Positions 36,801-44,500 of a stretch of 64,000 nucleotides of DNA are shown one piece after another. The position numbers were made by a program, and so were the translations under genes. Source of the stretch: Branchiostoma floridae (taxonomy: Eukaryota; Chordata; Leptocardii; Amphioxiformes; Branchiostomatidae); NCBI RefSeq assembly GCF_000003815.2, contig NC_049994.1, forward strand, positions 17,146,789-17,210,788, given 5' to 3'. Under the pieces are notes generated by a model, which was not told the DNA's origin, did not search any database, and saw only the letters and a list, made by a program, of their open reading frames with translations. Within the stretch, counting starts at the first letter, position 1; each line of letters opens with the position of its first letter.

Positions 36801-37132
36801 TTCTGATTTGCAAAAAACGAACGCCTGTAAAGTACTGACTGCAATGATTTGAAATTTGGCGGATATTGATAAAAGACTCCATACTATGAAGTTGTGCCTC
36901 AAAATTTGAGTTGTGCTTATTATTTATGGGTGAGGCCGAGAACTTATTGATCACCCCTCGTATGTACGATTTCCCAACAAAACTTCAACACTATCTACGC
37001 GTCGGGGTGTGTGAGGTCACTAGCACTGTGGGAAGGGTAGATGCGAAGTAAGATGACATACTGGTACTCACCTCTAACGGGTACAGCCAGAAGGAAGATT
37101 GAGAGACAGAGAACTGACAGTACCGTGTTCAT
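27597..37132 (-). CDS. Gene A: SRCR x3 / TSP1 x8 single-pass membrane receptor
   Basis: Thirteen coding exons, all phase 1-1, total 897 codons. Signal peptide exon 37132-37072 ([20 protein letters not shown]). SRCR exons 34987-34685, 34416-34099 and 33837-33529. TSP1 exons 32855-32679, 32527-32354, 32194-32021, 31851-31678, 31419-31243, 29414-29238, 28936-28763 and 28596-28423. Membrane/tail exon 27895-27597. Function is not known. SRCR and TSP1 domains on a membrane stem suggest an adhesion or pattern-recognition receptor. It is a tandem paralogue of gene B and shares its last exon type with gene C. The tail ends inside an inserted transposable element. Individual TSP1 exons may be alternatively used, since skipping any keeps frame. 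Confidence 0.85.
28241..28296 (-). pseudogene. Relic of a TSP1 exon 3' end
   Basis: The minus strand reads [14 protein letters not shown] and a normal-looking donor, compared with [15 protein letters not shown] in intact exons. The cysteines have become Phe and the upstream part of the exon is gone. It is a decayed ninth cassette of gene A. Confidence 0.75.
28423..32855 (-). CDS. Gene A TSP1 exon array (8 exons)
   Basis: Eight exons of 174 or 177 nt each encode one thrombospondin type 1 repeat: [17 protein letters not shown], then [17 protein letters not shown] and [18 protein letters not shown], six cysteines. The tryptophan triad and CSVTCG are the sites for C-mannosylation and O-fucosylation known in this family. 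The exons nearest the SRCR domains are spaced about 330 bp, with almost identical introns, so they arose by tandem duplication. Between 29414 and 31243 the intron is expanded by foldback elements. Confidence 0.9.
28974..29167 (-). mobile_element. SINE fragment, copy 4
   Basis: Contains the SINE body (ATTTAACGTCCTATCCGAGA, CCGAAGCTAG, CCTTTCCCAAGGGCACAAG) but lacks the tRNA-like head. It lies in a gene A intron between two TSP1 exons. Confidence 0.75.
29525..29745. mobile_element. Foldback MITE, GCTTAGGTCCC family, copy 1
   Basis: Ends are inverted copies of GGCTTAGGTCCCAATTCCC and GGAAATGGGAATCAAGCC. Other copies are at 33080-33222 and 45200-45630. Non-coding. Confidence 0.65.
29866..30325. 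mobile_element. Long foldback element in gene A intron
   Basis: Long inverted arms: CCCCTTCACACGAGA...GAGCCGGAATGCCGTC at the left, and the complement of GACGGCATTCCGGCTC...CTCGTGTGAAGGGGG at the right. Several inner segments such as CATTCTTACGGCATTCG also recur inverted. About 460 bp, non-coding. Confidence 0.75.
30345..31000. repeat. CGGCTGAC-rich repeat region
   Basis: Repeated short text such as GTCGGCTGACGT, GACTCAGTCGGCTGA and GGTCGG occurs on both sides of an AT-rich centre. It may be a decayed foldback element. Nothing coding is seen. Confidence 0.4.
31042..31219. mobile_element. Foldback MITE, TACAGTAGAAGCC family, copy 2
   Basis: Same family as 14178-14355: ends TACAGTAGGGGCCAGTTAAT and CTTCTACTGTA. 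It lies just 3' (in gene sense) of a TSP1 exon. Confidence 0.65.
32860..33300. other. Block between SRCR and TSP1 parts, conserved in genes A and B
   Basis: 32860-33010 matches 45005-45165 closely (AAAACCGTCGTTAGCAGGGCATG; AGTGGCAAAATGTT). In gene B the minus strand could encode [23 protein letters not shown]1-like in flavour, but gene A has a deletion and no shared open frame. It may be a decayed exon. 33080-33222 is a copy of the GCTTAGGTCCC MITE. Confidence 0.45.
33529..34987 (-). CDS. Gene A SRCR exons (3)
   Basis: Three exons (101, 106 and 103 codons) each encode one scavenger receptor cysteine-rich domain: [73 protein letters not shown] and GVVCSD. Six cysteines fit the group A pattern. 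The 101-codon first copy has a shortened middle ([10 protein letters not shown]) and no counterpart in gene B. Confidence 0.92.
35520..36060 (+). mobile_element. LINE ORF2 C-terminal fragment
   Basis: The plus strand encodes [54 protein letters not shown] and [13 protein letters not shown], then a stop. This RRLxLAGHxxRH...GRPxxTLK...DRxxW order is the C-terminal end of CR1/RTE-type retrotransposon polymerases. It contains the uninterrupted site AGCCGGTAAGCTGC, which in the paralogous copy is split by the element at 50087-51215. Confidence 0.8.
36082..36960. mobile_element. Nested mariner-like foldback
   Basis: Outer arms of about 170 bp are inverted: CGAGGGGTGATCAATAGGTC at the left, and the complement of ACTTATTGATCACCCCTCG at the right, bounded by TATGTAC on both sides. 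Inside, a second related pair (about 36310-36620) is also inverted. The ends resemble mariner termini and TA occurs at the border, but no transposase is present. Confidence 0.7.
37072..37132 (-). CDS. Gene A signal-peptide exon
   Basis: ATG at 37132 starts [20 protein letters not shown] plus one base, then a GTGAGT donor. It is hydrophobic with a small-residue C-region (VPVRG), so a signal peptide for secretion. The splice phase fits the SRCR exon at 34987. Confidence 0.85.
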
Positions 37133-39532
37133 GGCTGCTCTCCGTTCTGTTCTGGCGAACTCGCTGCTGAGTTTAATTAAGTACGCGCACGTTGACAATG
37201 AAGCGAAAACTGAGTCATCATTGGCAATACCAAAGGCGTTAGCAACTCAATTTTACCCAAGGACGTTACACCTAATTGATAATACCCTGATTCAAAGGCG
37301 TGAGAAACATGCTTGAACGGCGTGAGTGATGTTGGAAATTAGAAAATGCCCTTTGCGTTACGCAATTGTGAAGCAGAAATCTGTGACCTTGGGCATTGTG
37401 TACTGTAAGTGTCAAATTTGACCACAAGTGACTTGGCGAAGATGTAATTTTGTCAGTGAATGTAAAGAGACATGTTAACAGCCATGTTTAGCGTATGCTC
37501 AGTTGTGAAGCGAAAATCTCTTTGCGTTTTTACATAAACAATCACAACTCCATTCAAAGTAGAAAAACTAACACGTCGGTCTGTTAGTTCAGTCTGAAGG
37601 TCCATGCAAGTTTGAAAGAAAAAGAAAGAATGGTGGTTGTTTGCAAAAGCTGTGAAGACTGCGGCCTTCAAAGGGAATCTCTGGGACTGACGCCCCGTAC
37701 TGCACTTACATCTGCAACAAGAGTCTGAAAACTCAAACCTGCTTGAAATATTTTGTTTTGTGATGGTGCGTATGGTGTGTTGTGGGGTTGATATGGTTTG
37801 ACATTTGGCAAAATTATTCCATCATTGTTCTTAAGTTATATATCTACCTATGGTAAACGGTGAGATCCAAAACTACACCTTTCTTTTGTCCTCACCATTT
37901 CATTTTTATTTCCTATTGTTACACCTGCACCTTGCACATTGTATCTCAATGTGTATATAATGGTTCACACCATACACACCATACAGGGATGGTCAAAGTT
38001 ACTTTTGCTCCTTGAAATATTTTGACCAGAATGCCCCTGCAGTTCTAGAGCAAGCTGCTAGGGGGCCCAAACATACACCACTTCTTCCTTACATCACAAG
38101 CTATGTGCCACCAAAAAATCAAGACCATAGTATATCCATGTCAAAGTAAGGAAAAAAAGTTCTGCTGCAGTACCAAGGTCACATACCAGGGGGCCCAAAA
38201 TTGACTTTGACCTTCGTCTTCCCAACACCTACCCAAATACCAAATATCATTACAAGTTATGCTGACCACAAATATGCGGAAACACAAACAGACACACAGA
38301 CAGACTCACGGACACACCAAAAACTATACCTCCATTTTCAATGGAGGTAAATATCATCGCAATCACACCTGAAGATATAACACTGGAAACGACCCTTCCA
38401 TACACTCCCATGCTACTGAAAACTCGAAACAGATGTCACAGCTGCTAGCTGTCCCCAAGGAGGTTGAGATAGAGGAAAATAGGCCAGATCACTTCATATC
38501 AGGAAAAGGGCTGTAACTATTTTTTTTTAAAAACGAACCACAAAACTGCAGCAAACTTCTAATGCACGCTATAGCACAATGGCTCACAATATCTATCCCC
38601 ATAGCAAACGTGACCGCAATCCATCCAGAGGTTCAAAAGATATCGGACCGGAATCACAAAGATCCCTACCAAAATCAAGACCTGCTTTTTTCAAGCAGGT
38701 AATTAGAGACACTGAAGACGCTACTCCAGCCCATTTAAAGGTCTGCTACGCAGTTTTTTGCGCTCAAATTTGAAATATTCTAGAACTAAGAAATCTCAGA
38801 TTTACTACTACTTTTTGACACTTTTTGACACTTTTGTGTCATTATTTCACGTTTGCAACGTAGAGAATTAGCCTACAAACATTTCGTCCTACGCGCGCTG
38901 TAACTTTCTGACCTCCCTAGTTAGGCACCGGTGAGAATTCGAACAAGAATCAATCATCAACGGTTCGTTCGGAAGAAACAAAATGGCTGAAACCCAGCGC
39001 GGGTGTGCAGATTCACAGGTTTTCAAACGCGCTCGCACGGCGAAAATATCGACTCCCGACATACCTTGAATAGTGTTCCGTAACGTGGTAGGCTTGATTC
39101 AACTAACTATATAAAGAAATGGCCGGAAAATGGATTTTTTGTTTTCAGTTTGAAGCGCAAAAAACTGCGTAGCAGACATGTTGATTTGATCATACGAATT
39201 ACATCCTCTGTAAACCGCAGACCTTTTGTGAAATAATGCAATTTGAAACCATCGTCCGTCCAGTTTATATCCTTAAACTGTTTTTAAAAACAACGCACAA
39301 AGGATGGGTTACCATGCAGACAGAGGTGAACTAGAGTTCCACGCTCTTTATCCATACGGGTTACAGGTGGGGATTCCAAGAAATGGGCAAAATTAATGTA
39401 AAAATGATCAATACAAGATATCTATGTAATTCCAATACCTTACATGACATAACAAAATAAAGCCACATGGACTATTGGTTAGCCTGTGTTTACACAATCT
39501 CTCGCTGACTGGGGTTAATGACTAGCCTGGTA

Positions 39533-39634
39533 TCCAGCCGTAATATAGCTCCAGAGTCTCTTCTCTCCTCTCCACAATTACAATTAGAGGAGAGAAGAGA
39601 CTCGGGAGCTATATTACGGCTGGATACCAGGCTA
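39533..39634. mobile_element. Near-perfect 102-bp hairpin MITE with empty paralogous site
   Basis: Arms TAGCCTGGTATCCAGCCGTA...GAGTCTCTTCTCTCCTCT fold back on themselves almost perfectly around a 14-base loop. It is flanked by GTTAATGAC on both sides (8-9 bp duplication, hAT-like). The paralogous site near 53690 has a single GTTAATGAC and no element. Confidence 0.85.
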
Positions 39635-39749
39635 GTTAATGACCCCCTCCCCGAGGGCGGCGGCAACTGTAGGGCCGGCCGCTAGGAGCGCGATTTTAGT
39701 CAGGCTAGACTATTGGTGTTATTATCCCCATGAAAAATGGAGATATAGT

Positions 39750-39756
<7 letters not shown>

Positions 39757-39795
<39 letters not shown>

Positions 39796-39805
39796 TATGT
39801 CTGTC

Positions 39806-39836
<31 letters not shown>

Positions 39837-39872
39837 CTATGTCTGTCTGTGTGTGTGTGTCTGTTTGTGTGT
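39757..39872. repeat. (TG)n microsatellite
   Basis: TG dinucleotide repeat with TCTATGTCTGTC interruptions repeated twice. The long open frames through it are artefacts. Confidence 0.95.
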
Positions 39873-40199
39873 GTTTCCGGATATTTGTGGTCAGCATAAC
39901 TCAAGGACCTCTAGATGGATTGTAATGATATTTAGTATGTGGGTAGGTGTTGGGAAGACGAAGGTCAAGGTCAATTTTGGGGCCCCTGGTAAGTGACCTT
40001 GGTACTGCAGCAGAACTTTGATTTTTTTGTATCTTTTGACCTGAACATGCTATGGTCTTGATTTTTTGGTGGCAGATAGCTTGTGATGTAAGGAAGAAGT
40101 GTCTTTGGGCCCCTAGCAGCTGTATTCACTCAACTTGAAACTAGTTCTACCACCCCTAAACTGTACTTCCTGCCAGTTCCGCTAGGCTGACCTAGTGAC

Positions 40200-41057
40200 A
40201 GTAAGAAACTCTAATAATGAAGAAATGCATGGGAATATGCATTAATGTAGCTAATTGGATACCACTATCCTAAAAAAAAAGGCTGGAGCAACAAAATTTT
40301 TCAGTGATTTTTTACTCAAAATCTCAACTTTACTGTGATTTTTTTGCTCATTGTCGTTAATGTACAGTAGAACATGAACACACCTATGGCCCATGTGCAT
40401 TGTAATGTGTAATATCTATACTAAGCTATCATATATAATGGTTAAGGCAAAGGCAATTCATAGATGTGATATTTGTGATAACTAGACAGGCAACATTTGT
40501 GAGCAAACACTACATATTTCACACACCTCCTACCACAAGCAAAACTGGACTGTTCCAAAAGTGAATTCTAGAAAGTCAAACCCAGTGCCAAAAAAAAAAA
40601 AAATTAGTTACTACGTTTCACTGAAACAAGACATACAACCTTTACCACCAAAAATTACTGGTATCATTGAGGGATACAAACGAATATAGAAAATAAAAGT
40701 TCTTAAAAAGTGTCTCTAAGTTTACGTTCACTTGTAACATGAAATCAGATATATTTGATTACCTACATTTAAACACTGCAAACGTTGACACACAAAAACG
40801 CTTATGCCAATAATAGCAGCCTCCTATAACTGTCATAGAACGGCAGTGCAAAAGAGCAACCACCTCTGTCATGAAATTATGTGGACATCATCTATGAAGA
40901 TCATAAAGAGGTTCATCAGTAACGTAAAAGACAGTGATCAATTAAAAATTTGGATTTCCCTAGGTTCATGTTTCCGGTGTTCTCAAGAGTCAGTGATTGA
41001 AGAATTTTCCTATCATATATGGACATCATGTAATAGTAATGACTCACTACATAATTT
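40200..41057. repeat. Receptor-cluster 3' flank, copy 2
   Basis: Homologous to 25205-26314 and 53840-54600. It lies directly downstream of gene B. Confidence 0.85.
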
Positions 41058-41138
41058 AACATGATAGCTACGTCGAGGTAGGTAATAAATTATGCCAAAA
41101 AGCAGTTACTCAAGCAACTGGATATGATTTTGGAATCG

Positions 41139-41180
41139 GTCAGACGTTTCTGATGGTGTCCACCATCTTTCGTCAGTGAC
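41139..41180 (-). ncRNA. Hammerhead ribozyme core, intact (copy B, left arm)
   Basis: Minus strand: GTCA, CTGACGA, stem II (GATGGT / ACCATC around GGAC), GAAA, CGTC and TGAC. Stem I pairs GTCA with TGAC, with cleavage expected after GTC. Stem II differs from copy A at paired positions in a compensatory way (GGATAGT/ACTATCC versus GATGGT/ACCATC), which supports a selected fold. Confidence 0.75.
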
Positions 41181-41192
41181 ACATAAATCGTT

Positions 41193-41234
41193 GTCACTGA
41201 CGAAAGATTGTGGACACCATCTGAAATGTCTGAC
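41193..41234 (+). ncRNA. Hammerhead ribozyme core, near-intact (copy B, right arm)
   Basis: Plus strand: GTCA, CTGACGA, a stem II with one mismatch, GAAA, TGTC and TGAC. Stem III now has a U-G wobble instead of C-G. The cleavage triplet GTC is kept. Confidence 0.65.
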
Positions 41235-41364
41235 CATTTCCAAAATCATATCCAGTTGCTTGGGCAACAGTTGCTTTTCGGCATAACATGATAGCTGTTC
41301 AAGATGTTTCAATTGTTTTGTCACATTTGCCTTGTGGTTGAACTGGTTCTTCTTCACTTCCATC

Positions 41365-41525
41365 CTATGGAGCTTGGGCCACTTGCTGTTTTTGGTGTTT
41401 GCTTCTGTGACCCCAGTAGCCAAGCATCACCAAGGCGATGATACCCACGGCACAGCCTAGGCAGACCATTGCAGGGTTCAGAGGGTCATCGTACCACGCA
41501 CCTGTAGTTCCAGTGGTCCTCCTTT
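41365..41525 (-). CDS. Gene B membrane-anchor exon with short tail
   Basis: Reads [43 protein letters not shown] and stop (TAG at 41367-41365). In genes A and C the tail continues with an acidic segment. Here a one-base change around the proline codon gives an early stop, so the cytoplasmic tail is only about 15-20 residues. Confidence 0.85.
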
Positions 41526-44500
41526 CTGCGAGAGAAGTTTTCTTTTGGTGATGTTTCTCTTTTGCATAATCATTATACAATTAAAACAAACAATATTACA
41601 GAAGAAGGTGCTATGTGGCTTTTCCTGCCGCCCCCACCCCCGCAAACTAGATAAATCAAAGGTTTAAGTACATACAATGTAAAACTATACAATTTAACAA
41701 TTCAAATAAGTCAGAATATATGCTATGCCATTACGCCACACATGATTAGATACTGTCAAATAAGTTACAAATCATAAAGAAATACGTCGAAATTATACCA
41801 GAAAGTATCTACATTAACTAGAAAGGCCGACATTTGCTTGAGAGCAAATGCAGCATATTTCAGCCATCTCCCTCTCCATGCAGCAATAGACTGTTCCAAA
41901 ATCACCCATGTGCAAAAAAGGAACACTTCTGCTTATAAATCACTTCTATTAATCGCACTTTAGCCGTGCACGTGCAGTCTTAAGGTGGGGTTCAACGACC
42001 ATGAGATCGTTGACCTTGAGTTATGACCCCTTTGGCCATTGGAAAATTACCAAAAAAAATCCTCAAATATATCATTTTAAGTGGTTCATGCCAAATATTA
42101 TGCACTGGTCATTTGAATAAATATCTAAAGCATCCCTTTACCAAATTTCAGGTCATTTGGTTGTAAAACGAGGGTACAGGAGGCAAAAATGTCCAATTTT
42201 TGTCAAAAATGGCCAGAAAATCGCAAAATTAAGCATTTTGTTGTGCTGTGTACCAAAATTGTTATTGTATCCATATGCGCACGTGGATGGCATCCCTATG
42301 CCAAGTTTCAGGTCATTTAGTTGTAAAACGAGGGCACAGGAGCCAAAAATGTCATTTTGTGTATTAAAAATGGCCACAAATTGCAACATTAAGCATTTCG
42401 TTGTACCGTATGCCAAAACTGTTATTGGATCTATATAGGTATGTGATCAAGGCACCTCTGTGCCAAATTTCAGGTCATTCGGCTGTAATACAAGGGTACA
42501 GGGGACCAAAATATACATAAAAATTGCCAAAAACCTCAATAAAATCATTTTAAATGCAGATATGAAAAAAATGACACCTAAGGGTATTGGCCGACTCTAC
42601 CTTTGTGTCAAATTTCAGGTCATTCGGTTAAGGAACGACGATTTGACAGGAATTACGAATGTATAATATATTTCACCATACCTATGATATGGCTGAAATA
42701 TAACTAGAGGAGGCTGCTTGTTGTAAGAGGTTTAATTTATACTTGAGAGTTACCTGGACAGGACACCATCGTGTTACATGCTTGTGTCTCCTGATCCAGT
42801 CCGTCACACTCCGCCCCGCCGTGAGCTGGTGCAGGGTTGGTGCAGCTTCGGTCCCGAGTCTGCTCACCAACTCCACACGTCACGCTACAGGCGGACCATG
42901 GGCTCCAGTCAGACCAGCCGCCATCAACTACATGGAAAGCAGAGTCAATAAGTCTGAAACAGACTAAAAGCAAAGCATTTTAATACAAGACTACTATAGG
43001 AATCAGGCTAGCCCTTTAGGCGTCGCCAAAATTCTGATTTTCTTATCAAGGGCTTAAAAATGGCTAGCTATAATGGCACATGAATACTATTATTATTATG
43101 TCTATGATCTTCTGTTTTAATGCAGATTTAGAAAGTTTAATAAAACATATTCAATGAAATGAGTATTTGATTCGAAATGGCATATGCACTATATATCTTT
43201 GCCTTTTCCATTGATGTAAATTCAAAGATATTGAACAGATGACACCTTAGAAATACAAATACATGAACAACAATAGAAAAAAGAGTTACCTGGACAGGAA
43301 ACTCCGGAGTCGCACTCTTGTGTCTCATCAGCATCTCCATCACACTCCGCCCCGCCGTGAGCTGGTGCAGAATTGGTGCAGCTTCGGTCCCGAGTCTGCG
43401 TACCAACTCCACACGTCACGCTGCAGGCGGACCATGGGCTCCAGTCAGTCCAGCCGCCATCAACTACATGGAAAATAACTACTAGTATCAGGTTTGCTGG
43501 AACAAGCTGGAAGTATGTTCAGGAGTGCTAACGCTACTCATCGACTTGCATCTATAAAGACTTGAACTGGGGGGAACTTATATTGCTGATATAGGAGACT
43601 ACTTGTAGAAGGTTAGTATAACATTTATACATTACAGTTACCTGGACAGGAAACCGTCGTGTCGCATGCTTGTGTCTCCTGATCCAGTCCGTCACACTCC
43701 GCCCCGCCGTGAGCTGGTGCAGGGTTGGTGCAGCTTCGGTCCCGAGTCTGCTCACCAACTCCACACGTCACGCTGCAGGCGGACCATGGGCTCCAGTCAG
43801 ACCAGCCGCCATCAACTACATGGAAAACATCTTTCAGGTTTGCTGGAACAAACTGGAAGTATGCTCAGGAGTGCTACAGCTACTCATCGACTTGCATCTA
43901 TAAAGACTTGAACTGGGGAGAACTTATATTGCTTATACTAGAGGAGGCTACTTGTTGTAAGAGGTTTAATTTATGCGTTAGAGTTACCTGGATAGGAGCA
44001 CTACTGTGAGGGCTACTCCTCGACGTGCATCTATAAAGACTTGAACCGGGGGAAAACTTATTTTGCTAATATAGAAGACTACTTGTAGGAGGTTGGTATG
44101 ATATTTATACTTTAGAGTTACCTTGACAGGACACCCCTGTGTCGCATGCTTGTGTCTCCTGATCGGATCGTCCATCACACTTCACCCCGCCGTGAGCTGG
44201 TGCAGGATTGGTGCAGCTCCGGTCCCGAGTCTGCGTACCGACTCCACACGTCACGCTGCAGGCGGACCATGGACTCCAGTCAGTCCAGCCGCCATCAACT
44301 ACATGGAAAACAACTTTCAGGTTTGCTGGAACATACTGGAAGTATGCTACAGCTGCTTGCATCTATAAAGACTTGATCCGGGGGAAAACTTATTTTGCTA
44401 AATATTAGGAGACTAATTGTAGGGGGTTTATATAGTATAATATTTATACTTTTTGCTGATTGCTGGAACAAACTGGAAGTATGTTCAGGAGTGCTACGTA

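Larger units (their letters stand above)
34988..37071. other. Gene A first intron: LINE fragment and nested foldbacks
   Basis: Contains a block paralogous to 48270-48420 (35016-35165), a LINE fragment (35520-36060) and a nested inverted-repeat element (36082-36960). It also contains the signal-exon flank (about 36966-37070), which is repeated at 47041 and 51421. No further exon was found. Confidence 0.6.
41070..41285. mobile_element. Penelope-like foldback element with ribozyme cores, copy B
   Basis: A 216-bp foldback flanked by 12-bp direct repeats AACATGATAGCT (41058-41069 and 41286-41297). Both arms carry a hammerhead core in head-to-head orientation. The insertion point differs by a few bases from copy A, so the two insertions are independent. 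Confidence 0.75.
37133..41299. other. Spacer between genes A and B
   Basis: Holds unit-duplicated DNA (37560-37710 and 39200-39500 match 52770-52880 and 52920-53460). It also holds an inverted pair (about 37990-38350 and 39870-40130) with ACCTCCATTTTC-type text, a perfect hairpin MITE (39533-39634), a TG microsatellite (39757-39872) and the gene B 3' flank (40200-41057). No convincing gene was found. Confidence 0.6.

Noticed and set aside
39639-39996. Open frames around the second (TG)n tract
   Set aside because: Same repeat artefact.
42138-42640. CRISPR-like array
   Set aside because: Units are ~150 bp with diverged repeats and no short constant repeat/spacer structure; this is an animal intron.
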